Below are positions 53,450 through 64,000 of a DNA stretch of 64,000 nt, piece after piece. The notes beneath the pieces were generated by a model that searched no databases, had not been told where the DNA came from, and was given only the letters and a program-made list of their open reading frames with translations. Position 1 is the stretch's first letter; the number at the start of each line of letters is the position of its first letter. The DNA is from Acidicapsa ligni (GTDB lineage Bacteria; Acidobacteriota; Terriglobia; Terriglobales; Acidobacteriaceae): the NCBI RefSeq assembly GCF_025685655.1, contig NZ_JAGSYG010000004.1, positions 310,001 through 374,000 on the forward strand. The letters are read 5' to 3'. Made by a program: the position numbers and the translations under genes.

Positions 53450-54634
53450 CTAAATGCCCAGCTCCTGCTTGGCTTCCGCAAAAGATTTGACTGCAAACTC
53501 TAGCTCGGCCCGTGTATGCGCTGCGGAGATTTGTGTACGAATGCGAGCCTTGCCCATCGGCACAACCGGATACGAAAACGCGACGACATAGACGCCCTTT
53601 GTCAGCAGCAACTCCGCCATGCGAGCAGCAATAATAGCGTCGCCGAACATGACCGGCACAATCGGATGCTCGCCCGCAAGAATCGTAAAGCCAGCAGCAA
53701 TCATTGCCTCGCGGAAGTAAGTAGTGTTCGCGCGCAATTGTTCACGCAACTCTGTCGATTCGCTTACCAGATCCAGAACCTTCAGCGATGCTGCCACAAT
53801 GGGCGGCGCAACCGAATTAGAAAACAAGTATGGCCGCGACCGCTGCCGCAGTAGCTGAATGATTTCTTTGCGGCCACTCGTGTAGCCACCGCTGGCTCCG
53901 CCAAGCGCTTTGCCCAGCGTTCCGGTAAGAATGTCGATACGGCCTTCAACCCCGCAGAGTTCAGGCGTTCCGCGGCCATTTTTACCGGTGAATCCCACTG
54001 CATGCGAATCATCCACCATCACCAGCGCATCGTACTTGTCTGCAAGATCGCAGATCTGCTGCAGCTTGGCAATATATCCATCCATGGAGAAAACGCCATC
54101 CGTAGCGATCAGCCGATGCCGTGCGCCACTCGCCTCTTTTAGCTTGGCTTCGAGGTCTTCCATATCGCCGTTGCGATAGCGAAACTTCGTTGCCTTGCAT
54201 AAGCGAATACCGTCGATGATGCTCGCGTGATTCAACTCATCCGAGATAATCGCATCCTGCGCATCGAAGAGTGTTTCAAACAGCCCGCCATTGGCATCGA
54301 AACACGATCCATAAAGGATCGTGTCGTCCATGCCGAGAAAGCTGCTCAGGCGATCTTCGAGATGCTTGTGAATTGACTGCGTACCGCAGATAAACCGCAC
54401 GCTGGCCAGCCCATAACCCCAGTCGTCCAACGCTTCGTGCGCCGCCGCGATGATGGAAGGATTATTCGCAAGACCGAGATAGTTATTCGCGCAGAGATTC
54501 AGCACCGAGCTACCGTTGGCAACAGTAATCTCTGCCTGCTGCGGTCCGGAGATGATGCGTTCCCGTTTGAACAGACCTGCGGATTCAATCTCGCTCAATC
54601 GTGTCTGTAGATGCTTCTCAAAACTTCCGTACAT
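53450..54634 (-). CDS. kbl: Glycine C-acetyltransferase (2-amino-3-ketobutyrate CoA ligase)
   Basis: 394 residues, alpha-oxoamine synthase family of PLP enzymes. Motifs: [55 protein letters not shown] and the PLP-Lys stretch [16 protein letters not shown]. It cleaves 2-amino-3-ketobutyrate with CoA to glycine and acetyl-CoA. tdh lies 24 bases upstream, so the pair forms the threonine-to-glycine operon. Confidence 0.95.
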   Translation of the reverse strand: MYGSFEKHLQTRLSEIESAGLFKRERIISGPQQAEITVANGSSVLNLCANNYLGLANNPSIIAAAHEALDDWGYGLASVRFICGTQSIHKHLEDRLSSFLGMDDTILYGSCFDANGGLFETLFDAQDAIISDELNHASIIDGIRLCKATKFRYRNGDMEDLEAKLKEASGARHRLIATDGVFSMDGYIAKLQQICDLADKYDALVMVDDSHAVGFTGKNGRGTPELCGVEGRIDILTGTLGKALGGASGGYTSGRKEIIQLLRQRSRPYLFSNSVAPPIVAASLKVLDLVSESTELREQLRANTTYFREAMIAAGFTILAGEHPIVPVMFGDAIIAARMAELLLTKGVYVVAFSYPVVPMGKARIRTQISAAHTRAELEFAVKSFAEAKQELGI

Positions 54635-54658
54635 ACGTTCTCCTGTTTGGCCGATAGA

Positions 54659-55690
54659 TCAAAGATTCGTGAGATCCAGCACAACCTTGCCCGTCTGACC
54701 TGAAATCATCGCAGCGAAGCCCTTTTCATAATCCTCGAACGCATATCGATGCGTAATCACAGGAGAAATGTCCAGCCCTGACTCAATCATCACCGACATC
54801 TTGTACCACGTGTCATACATCTCACGGCCATAGATTCCCTTGATGGTGATCATGTTAAAGATCACCTGACGCCAATCCATCGGCAGTTCCTTAGCTGGTA
54901 TGCCGAGGATCGCAATCTTGCCGCCGTGGCTCATATTCGCGATCATGTCTTCAAGCGCCAGTCCGTTGCCAGACATCTCAAGGCCTACATCAAAGCCCTC
55001 AAGCATTCCAAGCTGCTGCTGCACATCCTTGAGCGAAGTCTCACTCGGATTGATCGCCAGCGTTGCGCCCATTTTGCGAGCCAGGTCAAGTCGGTAAGGA
55101 TTCATATCGGTAACCACAATATGCCGCGCGCCCGCATGACGAACGACAGGAATCGCCATGATTCCAATCGGCCCAGCACCGGTGATCAGCACATCTTCGC
55201 CAAGCACAGGGAAAGAAAGCGCCGTGTGAACCGCATTGCCAAACGGATCGAAGATCGCCGCAATCTCCTGGCTGATGCCCGGATGATGCCGCCAGATATT
55301 GGTCATCGGTAAAGAAATATATTTGGCAAATGCGCCGGGGCGATTGACACCCACGCCCTGCGTATTCGCGCAGAGATGCCTGCGTCCAGCCATGCAATTA
55401 CGGCAGCGTCCGCAGACGACATGACCCTCACCGCTCACGATGTCGCCAGGGTAGAAGTCGTTCACGTTCGCCCCGACCTCAACCACCTCGCCGACAAATT
55501 CATGACCGATAGCCATCGGCACATTGATGGTTTTCTGCGCCCAGTCATCCCACTGATAAATATGTACGTCCGTGCCGCAGATGCCCGCATAGCGCACGCG
55601 AATCAGCACATCGTTAATCCCAATACTTGGCTCCGGAATATCTTCCAGCCATAATCCCTGCGCTGCCTGGCTCTTTACCAGTGCCTTCAT
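54659..55690 (-). CDS. tdh: L-threonine 3-dehydrogenase
   Basis: 343 residues from ATG 55690, with GGAGG eight bases before it; a longer frame to 55747 has no ribosome site. Zinc-dependent medium-chain dehydrogenase: catalytic Cys in [29 protein letters not shown], structural Cys cluster [15 protein letters not shown], and Rossmann loop [13 protein letters not shown]. It oxidises threonine to 2-amino-3-ketobutyrate, which Kbl then cleaves. Confidence 0.96.
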   Translation of the reverse strand: MKALVKSQAAQGLWLEDIPEPSIGINDVLIRVRYAGICGTDVHIYQWDDWAQKTINVPMAIGHEFVGEVVEVGANVNDFYPGDIVSGEGHVVCGRCRNCMAGRRHLCANTQGVGVNRPGAFAKYISLPMTNIWRHHPGISQEIAAIFDPFGNAVHTALSFPVLGEDVLITGAGPIGIMAIPVVRHAGARHIVVTDMNPYRLDLARKMGATLAINPSETSLKDVQQQLGMLEGFDVGLEMSGNGLALEDMIANMSHGGKIAILGIPAKELPMDWRQVIFNMITIKGIYGREMYDTWYKMSVMIESGLDISPVITHRYAFEDYEKGFAAMISGQTGKVVLDLTNL

Positions 55691-55817
55691 AACCAGCCTC
55701 CATTGACTGAACTGCCAACTTTTCAACTTTAAGGCATTGGGCAACACTCGTCGAATTCGCGCCCCTTATGCGCCGTTTATCTAACATTCTTAATAGGCTG
55801 TTAAACTTGAAAATAAG

Positions 55818-58800
55818 ATGATCCTCCCGTTCGTCCGCGAAATCCTCGCGGAGCTGGAGAAAACCACCGCTTTCGATCGCGTACGCAGGCACCTCAGCCT
55901 TGCTACGGGGCGCAGACGTGTCTCTGGACTAACCGCTACCGCTAGAGCCTTGTATATCCCGCTCTTCGCGCGCGTTGCCAAAGAGCCGGTGATTGTCGTC
56001 GTGCCGGATAACAAGGCCGCAGAGGCTCTGCAACTTGCCTTGCGCTCTGGCTGCGAACTCACCGGAGCCATCGACCCCAAGCGCGTACTTCGCCTGCCTG
56101 CACACGATGTCTTGCCGTTTGAAAATCTGTCGCCTCACCCCGACATCCAGGAGCAGCGCGCGGCCGTCTTGTGGAAGTTTGTCACCGGAGCTGCTTCCAT
56201 CGTCGTCGTACCTGTAGAGGCGCTCGCCATGCGCCTATTTCCTCGCAGCTACTACACCGGCCTGGCCCTTAAGCTAGAGCGCGGGGAAGAGGTCGACATC
56301 GACATGTTGATTGATCACCTGGCGAGCGTCGGCTATTCGCAGGTGGACCTCGTAGAGATGCCCGGTCAGTTCGCACGTCGCGGTGGTATTTTGGACGTGT
56401 ACTCCCCCGAGGCGGACCGTCCCATTCGCGTAGATTTCTTCGGCGATGAGATCGAGTCGATTCGCAAATTTGATCCGGAAACACAACGCTCCGCCTCCTC
56501 GCTGGAAGACGCGCTTCTGCTTCCGTTAACAGAGACGCCAGCAACGGAAAAGCTCCTCTCCGCCGTTCACGCGCGTCTCAGCCGACAGCGGGTAAGCGAT
56601 CAGGATGCAACAGACGACTCCGGCTTTGGCGAAGATTCAGTAGGCCAACTGATCGCCGCCCAGGGAGTGACGATCTTCCCCGGCTGGGAGTTCTTCGCCG
56701 TCGTCGATGGAGCCGACACACACCTGCTGAAACTGTTGCCTCGTTGCTCGCTCTTTGTCGAAGAGCCAGCGATGGTGCGCAACCAGATAGATCGTTGGTG
56801 GAACAAGGTCGAGCAGCGCCATGATCGATCCGGCATTGGATCTCTGATTCGGCCTGAAGATATCTATCTGAGGCCGGAGATTCTTCAGGCCATGCTTGCC
56901 TCGCACCCTGGTTTGGATCTCGATCAACTTGGTGCCGTCGATATTCTTGATGAAGACACAACGCTGGGTGAGGTTGAATTTGCGACACGCCCAACGCTTC
57001 GCTTTCATGGATCGATTCCCGCTTTCGTTGAGCAGGTACGCACGCTCGTTGCGCAGGAGCAGCGTATCCTGCTGGCCGCGCCCAATCAGCCGGAGGTCGA
57101 ACGGCTCGCAACTGTTCTTCGCGAGTATCAACTGCCCTATCGGCTGGGCAGCCGCAATCCGCATGTAGGCAGCGAAAATTTGTATGACGAAACAAGTCAT
57201 CTCGCCGGGGACATGCGCGTACCCGTTATCGTCCGTGCACAATTTGCTGCAGGAGTCAGTTGCCCTGGCGAAAACTTCATTCTCTTCGGAGCAAATGATC
57301 TATCCGACGATGCCGATGTGACTGCGCGCACCGAGCCGCGCAAATCAAAGACTGCTGCCTTCGTTTCGGATTTTCGCGATCTTACTATCGGCGATTATGT
57401 CGTGCATGTCGAGCATGGCATTGGCCGTTACATGGGCCTCAAAGAGATCGAGCAGGACGGTCTGACAGTTGAATTCATGATTCTTGAATTCGCCGACCAG
57501 GCACGCCTGTATGTCCCGTTGACGCGACTCGATCTCATTCAAAAGTATCGTTCGACCGACGCCGGACCAGCGCCGGTACTGAACAAACTTGGCTCGCAGC
57601 AATGGACCAAGACCAAAGCACGCGTTAAGAAAGCCATGGCCGATATGGCCGATGAGCTGCTTAAGCTATACGCCGAGCGCGAGGCTGCCAAGGGTCATGC
57701 ATTCAATGTTGATAACGAGTTTCAACTCGAATTTGAAGAAGCCTTCGACTACACCGAGACGGATGATCAGTTAAACGCAATTGCAGATATCAAGCGCGAC
57801 ATGGAATCTACGCGTCCCATGGATCGCCTGCTCTGCGGCGACGTCGGTTACGGCAAAACAGAAGTGGCGATGCGCGCCGCATTCAAGGCTGTGCAGGATG
57901 GCAAACAAGTCGCCGTGCTGACGCCCACAACCATCCTCGCCTTTCAGCATTTCGAGACATTCAAGAAGCGCTTCTCGCAGTTCCCAATCAACGTCGAAAT
58001 GATCTCCCGCTTCCGCACTCCCAAAGAGCAGAAGATTATTCTGGAGCGCGCTGAAAACGGAAAAGTAGACATACTTGTTGGCACACATAGACTGCTTTCA
58101 AAAGACATCAAGTTTCAGGATTTAGGTTTGCTGATCGTCGACGAAGAGCAACGCTTCGGTGTACGCCACAAAGAGCGGTTGAAGCAGATGCGCAGAGCGA
58201 TCGACGTGCTTGCCATGAGCGCCACGCCCATTCCGCGTACATTGCACATGTCCCTCATTGGGCTACGCGATATGAGCGTGATTGAGACTCCGCCAAAAGA
58301 CCGTATGGCGATCCAGACTGTCGTTGCGAAGTTCGACGAAAAGCTGGTACGCGCAGCCATTGAGTTGGAGTTGGAGCGTGGTGGCCAGGTCTACTTCGTC
58401 CACAATCGCGTTGAAAGCATCTATGAAATCGCCGCCAAAATTCATGAGCTTGTGCCTGCCGCAAAAGTAACTGTAGGTCATGGCCAGATGAGTGAAGGCG
58501 AGCTGGAAAAAGTCATGCTCGCTTTTGTGCATCACCAATATGACGTTCTCGTTGCAACGTCAATCATTGAGAATGGCCTCGACATTTCGCTTGCCAATAC
58601 GATCCTTATCAATCGCGCGGACAGGCACGGTCTAAGTGAGTTGTATCAACTACGCGGACGCGTCGGTCGCTCCAATCGCCGTGCGTATGCCTACTTGCTG
58701 ATTCCTCCAGAGCAAGAGCTCACCGAGATTGCGCGACGCAGACTCGCCGCACTCAAGGAGTTCAGTGACCTTGGCGCAGGCTTCAAAATCGCCGCACTCG

Positions 58801-59411
58801 ATCTCGAACTACGCGGTGCCGGCAACATGCTCGGCGGGGAACAGAGCGGTCATATCGAGGCCATTGGCTTCGAGCTTTACACCACGATGCTTGAGCAGGC
58901 AGTGAAGGAACTCAAGGGTGAAGGCGATGACGCACGCGCCGCTACGCAACTCAATCTCGGCATCGCCCTCCGCATTGAAGAGAACTACGTGCCTGAAGAA
59001 AATCAACGCCTGCGTCTCTACAAGAAGATTGCCGGTGCTGCAACGGATGAGGCTCTCGAAGATGTCCGCGCTGAGCTGCTCGATCGCTACGGAGTGCTTC
59101 CAGATCACACTGCCCATCTGCTCGCTGCCGCAAGTCTGCGCATTGCCTGCGAACGCATCGGCGTCGCGCAACTTGATCGTAAGCGCGATCTGCTGCACCT
59201 CCGGTTTACAGAAAAGGCAGCCGTTGATCCGGCGCGGCTGATGCGTCTCGTTGCGAAAAACGCCCGCAAGGGCGCACAATTCACGCCACAAGGAATATTG
59301 AAGTATCCTTTGTCTGCAACGACAGCTATGATTGCCCACGACCCAATGGAACTCATGCTTGAAGCGCGAGTATTGCTCGACAATATTCAGCTTGAGGCAG
59401 TTTCAGCCTGA
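55818..59411 (+). CDS. mfd: Transcription-repair coupling factor
   Basis: 1197 residues, typical length. The N-terminal UvrB-like part has MPGQFARRGGILDVYSPEAD; the RNA-polymerase-interacting module has GDYVVHVEHGIGRYMGL; the helicase has Walker A LLCGDVGYGKTEVAMRAAFK, DEEQRFGV, ATSIIENGLD and the QLRGRVGRSNRRAYAYLL motif. It removes stalled RNA polymerase at lesions and recruits UvrA. It is divergent from tdh, with 127 bases between. Confidence 0.97.
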   Translation: MILPFVREILAELEKTTAFDRVRRHLSLATGRRRVSGLTATARALYIPLFARVAKEPVIVVVPDNKAAEALQLALRSGCELTGAIDPKRVLRLPAHDVLPFENLSPHPDIQEQRAAVLWKFVTGAASIVVVPVEALAMRLFPRSYYTGLALKLERGEEVDIDMLIDHLASVGYSQVDLVEMPGQFARRGGILDVYSPEADRPIRVDFFGDEIESIRKFDPETQRSASSLEDALLLPLTETPATEKLLSAVHARLSRQRVSDQDATDDSGFGEDSVGQLIAAQGVTIFPGWEFFAVVDGADTHLLKLLPRCSLFVEEPAMVRNQIDRWWNKVEQRHDRSGIGSLIRPEDIYLRPEILQAMLASHPGLDLDQLGAVDILDEDTTLGEVEFATRPTLRFHGSIPAFVEQVRTLVAQEQRILLAAPNQPEVERLATVLREYQLPYRLGSRNPHVGSENLYDETSHLAGDMRVPVIVRAQFAAGVSCPGENFILFGANDLSDDADVTARTEPRKSKTAAFVSDFRDLTIGDYVVHVEHGIGRYMGLKEIEQDGLTVEFMILEFADQARLYVPLTRLDLIQKYRSTDAGPAPVLNKLGSQQWTKTKARVKKAMADMADELLKLYAEREAAKGHAFNVDNEFQLEFEEAFDYTETDDQLNAIADIKRDMESTRPMDRLLCGDVGYGKTEVAMRAAFKAVQDGKQVAVLTPTTILAFQHFETFKKRFSQFPINVEMISRFRTPKEQKIILERAENGKVDILVGTHRLLSKDIKFQDLGLLIVDEEQRFGVRHKERLKQMRRAIDVLAMSATPIPRTLHMSLIGLRDMSVIETPPKDRMAIQTVVAKFDEKLVRAAIELELERGGQVYFVHNRVESIYEIAAKIHELVPAAKVTVGHGQMSEGELEKVMLAFVHHQYDVLVATSIIENGLDISLANTILINRADRHGLSELYQLRGRVGRSNRRAYAYLLIPPEQELTEIARRRLAALKEFSDLGAGFKIAALDLELRGAGNMLGGEQSGHIEAIGFELYTTMLEQAVKELKGEGDDARAATQLNLGIALRIEENYVPEENQRLRLYKKIAGAATDEALEDVRAELLDRYGVLPDHTAHLLAAASLRIACERIGVAQLDRKRDLLHLRFTEKAAVDPARLMRLVAKNARKGAQFTPQGILKYPLSATTAMIAHDPMELMLEARVLLDNIQLEAVSA

Positions 59412-59438
59412 TTGAATGCTGCATCCAGAGAGAGATCC

Positions 59439-61193
59439 ATGAAGACAGCCATCGCACTCTGCATTCTCGGAGCATCGACCTTGCAACCTATCTCAAGCCT
59501 CGCCGCGACGCATGACTGGAAGCAGACGTTTGTGAAGACTTCCGATGCCTACTTCGATGAACTCTACTTTCCCTACCAGCCAACGTTCGGCACGCTCAGC
59601 GGTTATCACCAATACGATACAAAGCTCGAAGACTATTCTCGCAAAAGTATCGATGCGGAGATTGCGGCCCTGCACGGTTTCGAGCAGCGTGTAGCGGCTA
59701 TTCCCTCAGACACCTTAGATCAGACCACGCGCGCAGATCGCGAACTGGTGCTCTCCTCCATCCATTCCGAATTGCTGATGCTTGAGGTTGTTCGCCCATG
59801 GGAGAAAAATCCCGACAACTATTCCAGCTCTATCTCCAACGCAGCTTTTTCGCTGATGGAACGCAAATTCGCTTCACCAGAAGACAGGCTTCGTTCACTC
59901 ATAGCGCGTGAAAAGCAAATGCCCAGAACCTTGGCCGATGCCCGCGTAAACCTGAAGAATCCGCCACGCATCTATACCGAGATCGCGGTTGAACAACTCC
60001 CGGGGATCGTTAGCTTCTTCCAGCATGACGTGCCTACTGCGTTTACGGATGTGAAGGATGCGGCACTCAATGCCGAGTTCGCCACAACCAACGCCGCTGT
60101 TATCTCCGCGCTCAACGAGTATCTCGGCTGGTTGAAGACCGATCTGCTTCCCCGCTCCAATGGCGACTTTCGTATCGGTGCGGAGACCTTCCAGAAAAAA
60201 CTCGCGTACGACGAAATGGTCGATACACCGCTCGATAAACTGCTTGCGATTGGGAATGCGGACCTGCACAAAAACAAGGCAGAATTCAATCGCATCGCCA
60301 AAGAGCTGGAGCCCGACAAGGATCCACGCGCAGTGCTTGAAGAGTTAGGGCAAAATCATCCCGCTCCGGATAAATTGCTGCAGAGTTTCCGTGACACATT
60401 TGGCGAGCTGATTCACTTCATCAAGCAAAACAACATCGTTACGATCCCATCCGATGTACGCCCGATTCTCGAAGAAACGCCGCCATTTATGCGGGCGACA
60501 ACGTTTGCCTCGATGGATACGCCGGGCCCATTTGAGCAACACGCAACGGAAGCTTATTTCAACGTAACGTTGCCCGACCCTTCCATGACCCCGGCGGAGG
60601 TCGAGGGTTATATGCATGCGTTCAACGTTGGAACCGTCATCAGCACGGCAGTGCATGAGGCATACCCTGGCCACTATGTGCAGTTCCTCTGGGTACCCAC
60701 TGCGCCGAGTCGCGTACGCAAGTTACTGGGCGCAAATTCCAATGCAGAGGGATGGGCTCATTACTGCGAACAAATGATGCTCGATGAAGGTTACGGTCAG
60801 CCCGGTGCCGGTGCGAAGACGGAGCGTGAAGCAAAGTTCCTGCGGCTGGGACAATTGCAGGATGCACTGCTGCGCGATTCGCGTTTTGTTGTAGGGATCC
60901 AGATGCACACCGGCTCAATGAGCTTCGATCAGGCAGTCGACTTCTTTGTCAACGAAGGCTATCAATCGCACGAAACAGGCGTTGTGGAGACCAAGCGCGG
61001 AACCTCCGATCCGACTTATCTTTACTACACCCTGGGCAAGCTGGAAATACTCAAGCTGAGGGAGGATATGCGCAAGAAGCAAGGCACTTCCTTTTCTCTG
61101 CAAAAGTTCCACGACGCATTTCTCGGCCAGGGATTTCCACCGATCAAGATCGTTCGTCAAGCCATGCTCGGAGACGATTCTCCTACGCTTTAA
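59439..61193 (+). CDS. DUF885-family secreted protein, putative metallopeptidase
   Basis: 584 residues from ATG 59439 (AGAGAG upstream) with a signal peptide (IALCILGASTLQPISSLAA). The family motif VHEAYPGHYVQFLW lies near 405 and a further Glu/His-containing segment is NAEGWAHYCEQMMLDEGYG; together these resemble a zinc peptidase site, and DUF885 proteins are believed to be carboxypeptidase-like. It begins 27 bases after mfd, possibly co-transcribed. Substrate unknown. Confidence 0.88.
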   Translation: MKTAIALCILGASTLQPISSLAATHDWKQTFVKTSDAYFDELYFPYQPTFGTLSGYHQYDTKLEDYSRKSIDAEIAALHGFEQRVAAIPSDTLDQTTRADRELVLSSIHSELLMLEVVRPWEKNPDNYSSSISNAAFSLMERKFASPEDRLRSLIAREKQMPRTLADARVNLKNPPRIYTEIAVEQLPGIVSFFQHDVPTAFTDVKDAALNAEFATTNAAVISALNEYLGWLKTDLLPRSNGDFRIGAETFQKKLAYDEMVDTPLDKLLAIGNADLHKNKAEFNRIAKELEPDKDPRAVLEELGQNHPAPDKLLQSFRDTFGELIHFIKQNNIVTIPSDVRPILEETPPFMRATTFASMDTPGPFEQHATEAYFNVTLPDPSMTPAEVEGYMHAFNVGTVISTAVHEAYPGHYVQFLWVPTAPSRVRKLLGANSNAEGWAHYCEQMMLDEGYGQPGAGAKTEREAKFLRLGQLQDALLRDSRFVVGIQMHTGSMSFDQAVDFFVNEGYQSHETGVVETKRGTSDPTYLYYTLGKLEILKLREDMRKKQGTSFSLQKFHDAFLGQGFPPIKIVRQAMLGDDSPTL

Positions 61194-61332
61194 TCCGAGA
61201 TTCAAATGCGCTATATCATCGGGCAAAAAATATGTCTGTAAATGCGATGCAGTACAATCTGTTTGACTTACTGTTGTAAATGGGTTCGGGAGTTTTCCCC
61301 TCGCTATCCAACCTACTAAGAAGGAAACTTGC

Positions 61333-62208
61333 ATGAGCAAACGAGTTCGTACCGCTGTCTTCCCCGCAGGCGGCCTGGGCACACGCTTTCTGCCAGCCAC
61401 CAAAGTAATTCCAAAAGAGATGCTGGCGCTGGTCGATAAACCCATCATCCAGTACGGTGTGGAAGAGGCCATCGCTTCCGGTATCGAGCACATCATTTTC
61501 ATAACTGGGCGCGGCAAAGGCGCCATGGAAGATCACTTCGACATCAGTTATGAACTGGATGCGACGTTAGAGCGAAAAGGTAAAAAAGAGTTACTGGAGA
61601 TATCGCGCAAGATATCTTCACTTGCACGCATATCGTATGTTCGCCAGAAGGAACCTCTCGGGCTCGGCCATGCTGTGCTATGTGCCAAGGAACTTGTCGG
61701 CGATGAGCCATTCGCGGTTATTCTGCCAGACGATGTAATCGACGCCACTGTGCCATGCATCAAGCAGATGATTGATGTGTATGAGGAGCGGCAGGGATCA
61801 GTGCTCGCGACCATGACCATTGAAGGGCCAGGGATCAGCGCATACGGAGTGTTGGCCGGTTCGCAGGACTCGTCCAATAACCGTATTTATAACTGCACTG
61901 GCATGGTTGAAAAGCCGAAGTTCGAAGAAGCCCCGTCCAAACAGGCAATCATCGGCCGTTATGTGCTGACACCGAAAGTCTTTGAATTGCTTGAAAAGAC
62001 AGGCTTCGGCGCAGGAGGCGAACTGCAACTTACCGATGGGATTCTAGGCTTGCTTAGTCACGAAAAAGTGTATGGCTACACTTTTGAGGGCAAGCGGTTC
62101 GATGCCGGAGATAAGTTCGGAATGTTACAGGCGACCGTTGAGTTTGCATTGAATCGCGCTGATCTTGGTCCCAAATTCCGCGAGTATCTCAAGACTCTAT
62201 CTCTCTAA
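61333..62208 (+). CDS. galU: UTP-glucose-1-phosphate uridylyltransferase
   Basis: 291 residues. Nucleotidyltransferase signature PAGGLGTRFLPATKVIPKEM, VDKPIIQYGVEEAIASG, LGLGHAVLCAKELVGDEPF and LPDDVI; later TGMVEKPKFEEAPS. It makes UDP-glucose for cell-envelope polysaccharides and trehalose. AAGAAGGAAAC precedes ATG 61333. Monocistronic, with a terminator 23 bases downstream. Confidence 0.96.
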   Translation: MSKRVRTAVFPAGGLGTRFLPATKVIPKEMLALVDKPIIQYGVEEAIASGIEHIIFITGRGKGAMEDHFDISYELDATLERKGKKELLEISRKISSLARISYVRQKEPLGLGHAVLCAKELVGDEPFAVILPDDVIDATVPCIKQMIDVYEERQGSVLATMTIEGPGISAYGVLAGSQDSSNNRIYNCTGMVEKPKFEEAPSKQAIIGRYVLTPKVFELLEKTGFGAGGELQLTDGILGLLSHEKVYGYTFEGKRFDAGDKFGMLQATVEFALNRADLGPKFREYLKTLSL

Positions 62209-62230
62209 CTGCTCCCTGATTTATAGATCA

Positions 62231-62267
62231 AAAGTAAGGCCGGGAAGTTTATTCCCGGCCTTACTTT
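62231..62267. terminator. Strong bidirectional intrinsic terminator after galU
   Basis: AAAGTAAGGCCGGGAA / TTCCCGGCCTTACTTT, a perfect 16-bp stem with loop GTTTA. Its last base is the first base of the stop codon of the opposing thioredoxin-like gene. Confidence 0.9.
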
Positions 62268-62824
62268 CATGCCTTCCATTTTATGTTGCAACCCAGGCTG
62301 GCGCGTTGGTCCGTCAGTATTGGCGCACCCGCAAGTACCGCATCCAGTGCAGCTCGCAGGTCTTCGCCAGTAACTGGAATATCTGTCCGCGGGCGACTTG
62401 AATCGAACTGGCCGCGATACACAAGTTCAAACTTGTCATCGAAAAGAAAGAAGTCTGGAGTGCATGCAGCCTGATAGGCTTTGGCAATTTCCTGTGTCTC
62501 GTCCAGCAGATAAGGAAAACGAAAACCAAAGCTCTCAGCCTGCTGCTTCATGCCTTCAGGGCCATCTTGCGGATAGGCAACGATATCGTTACTGCTAATG
62601 GCAACAATGCCCAGCGGCTTTTGCGCATAGTCCGCACCTAGTCTGCCGAGTGCTGACTCAATGTGTTTAACGTAAGGACAATGCGCACAGATGAACATAA
62701 CCAGGAGTGCCTTGTGTCCGCGGAAATCATCGCGGCGAACAACCTTGCCGCTGACTACATCTGTAAGTTCAAAATCAGGTGCTGGACTACCCAGCGCTAA
62801 CATCGTTGATTCAGTTCGTGACAT
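62267..62824 (-). CDS. Thioredoxin-like (AhpC/TSA-type) redox protein
   Basis: 185 residues. LGSPAPDFELTDVVSGKVV, then LLVMFICAHCPYVKHIESAL with a CxxC active site (CAHC), and later YQAACTPDFFLFDDKFELVY, the thioredoxin cis-Pro segment. No signal peptide, so it is cytoplasmic. It resembles the peroxiredoxin-like thioredoxin family common near housekeeping genes. It lies 12 bases after ruvB on the same strand and may be co-transcribed. Confidence 0.9.
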   Translation of the reverse strand: MSRTESTMLALGSPAPDFELTDVVSGKVVRRDDFRGHKALLVMFICAHCPYVKHIESALGRLGADYAQKPLGIVAISSNDIVAYPQDGPEGMKQQAESFGFRFPYLLDETQEIAKAYQAACTPDFFLFDDKFELVYRGQFDSSRPRTDIPVTGEDLRAALDAVLAGAPILTDQRASLGCNIKWKA

Positions 62825-62836
62825 GATCGGCTACCT

Positions 62837-63877
62837 TTAAAATAAGAGTGGAGATTGTTTGTTGGGCATATCTATCCCAAAGTGTTGATAAGCCAGCCTG
62901 GTCGCGATACGCCCGCGCGGGGTGCGATCGAGAAAGCCAATCTGGATCAGGAATGGCTCATACACTTCTTCAAGCGCATCCTCATCCTCAGCTAGAATTG
63001 CCGCCAGTGTACCCAGTCCAACCGGGCCTCCATCGTACTTCTGAATGATGGTCATCAGCAGCTTACGATCGATTTCATCAAATCCATGCGCGTCTACTTC
63101 CAACATCTTTAACGCAGCGTGAGCCGTCTTGCGATCGATCTCGCCATTACCGCGTACCTGCGCATAATCGCGCACACGGCGCAGCAAGCGGTTCGCGATG
63201 CGTGGAGTGCCGCGTGAGCGCAGCGCAATCTCCGCGGCGCCATCGGCATCGATAGGGACCTGCATCACCTCGGCAGAGCGTTCGACAATGATGCGAAGCT
63301 CTTCTTCCGTATAAAACTCAAGCCGCAGTAAAATCCCAAATCGCGAGCGCAGCGGCGACGAAAGCATTCCTGGTCGCGTCGTCGCTGCGACAAAAGTAAA
63401 CGGGCGGATCTCCATTACATGCGTACGCGCCGCCGGGCCCTGGCCGATGATGATGTCCAGCTTGTAATCTTCGAGCGCGGTGTACAGCTTTTCTTCAAGC
63501 ACTGACTGCAGACGATGAATTTCATCCAGAAAGAGCACTTGCCGCTCGCGTAGATTGGTCAAAATGGCGGTCAGATCGCCCTGAATCTGCAGCGTCGGTC
63601 CTGATGTCTGCTGAAATCCCACATCCATCTCGTTGGCGATAATCGTTGCCAGCGTTGTTTTACCTAGTCCCGGCGGCCCAAAGAGCAACACATGATCCAG
63701 CGCCTCGCCACGCGACTTGGCAGCTTGTAGCGCGATCGCCAATTGCTCCTTGGCCTTAGCCTGCCCGATGAACTCGCCCAGCCAGCGCGGACGCAGCTTG
63801 AGTTCAAAGCTTTCCTCTTCGCCAGCGCGCGCGGCGCTTACCAGCCGTTCCGGATCGTCCTGCCTGTCTTTCGCCAT
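62837..63877 (-). CDS. ruvB: Holliday junction branch-migration helicase RuvB
   Basis: 346 residues. [19 protein letters not shown], Walker [21 protein letters not shown], Walker [11 protein letters not shown], sensor 1 [20 protein letters not shown], and the C-terminal winged helix [18 protein letters not shown]. It forms the hexameric motor that drives branch migration with RuvA. ruvA and ruvC are not in the window. The last 120 bases of the window (63,878-64,000) upstream show no gene. Confidence 0.97.
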   Translation of the reverse strand: MAKDRQDDPERLVSAARAGEEESFELKLRPRWLGEFIGQAKAKEQLAIALQAAKSRGEALDHVLLFGPPGLGKTTLATIIANEMDVGFQQTSGPTLQIQGDLTAILTNLRERQVLFLDEIHRLQSVLEEKLYTALEDYKLDIIIGQGPAARTHVMEIRPFTFVAATTRPGMLSSPLRSRFGILLRLEFYTEEELRIIVERSAEVMQVPIDADGAAEIALRSRGTPRIANRLLRRVRDYAQVRGNGEIDRKTAHAALKMLEVDAHGFDEIDRKLLMTIIQKYDGGPVGLGTLAAILAEDEDALEEVYEPFLIQIGFLDRTPRGRIATRLAYQHFGIDMPNKQSPLLF

Positions 63878-64000
63878 TTTGTCCCGTGCCGTACTTCTCG
63901 CAGTCTATCGGGTGCTGGCCCGACGGGCAAACTCCACCTGTTGGCTCGTCAGATGCCCTTGTTTGAAGCACTGCCTGCTCAATTCTGCTTTACGCAAATT

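Overview
The window joins two kinds of DNA. Positions 37,474-64,000 look like the core chromosome of an Acidobacteriota, probably Acidobacteriaceae (Granulicella/Terriglobus/Edaphobacter type). This placement is an inference from the style of the housekeeping genes, the BlaI plus M56-peptidase pair with a Pro/Ala-rich tail, the purL-purF pairing and moderately high G+C; no database search was possible. Positions 1 to about 37,473 are one end of an integrative conjugative element (ICE) inserted at the 3' end of a tRNA-Leu(CAA) gene. Its other end was not found and probably lies left of the window.

ICE layout from the tRNA leftwards: a tyrosine integrase and a small MerR/AlpA-type excisionase-like protein (convergent, stop codons abutting), a LysR regulator, then a long minus-strand conjugation operon. 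The operon runs virB2-virB3-virB4-virB9-virB10-virB5-small membrane protein-virB6-small membrane protein-virB8-virB11, followed by small accessory genes, ssb and a RepB-type primase. It ends with a trwA-trwB-trwC-like block (ribbon-helix-helix accessory protein, coupling ATPase, MobF relaxase-helicase). Paired inverted repeats just upstream of the trwA-like gene are the best oriT candidate. A pair of overlapping tyrosine recombinases, one apparently catalytically dead, separates conjugation genes from cargo.

Cargo (1-15,240) resembles a defence island. The clearest system is a short prokaryotic Argonaute operon of the SPARSA type (SIR2-APAZ plus MID-PIWI, ATGA overlap). Beside it lie a stand-alone SIR2 protein preceded by a small frameshifted gene, a Ser/Thr kinase fused to HEAT-like repeats, a frameshifted trypsin-like protease with an unknown partner gene, a possible PD-(D/E)XK nuclease, a winged-helix replication-like protein with a 9-bp periodic repeat upstream, a 999-residue secreted protein and several orphans.

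The chromosome (37,474 onward) carries purL-purF (purine synthesis), a pirin, an FmdB zinc ribbon, the BlaI/M56 regulatory pair, ahcY divergent from an ArsR-methyltransferase regulator that resembles SahR, gatB, a secreted VOC protein divergent from an M20 peptidase, kbl-tdh (threonine degradation), mfd, a DUF885 protein, galU, a thioredoxin-like protein and ruvB. Strong hairpins separate several convergent pairs. No CRISPR array, rRNA gene or recognisable insertion sequence was seen.
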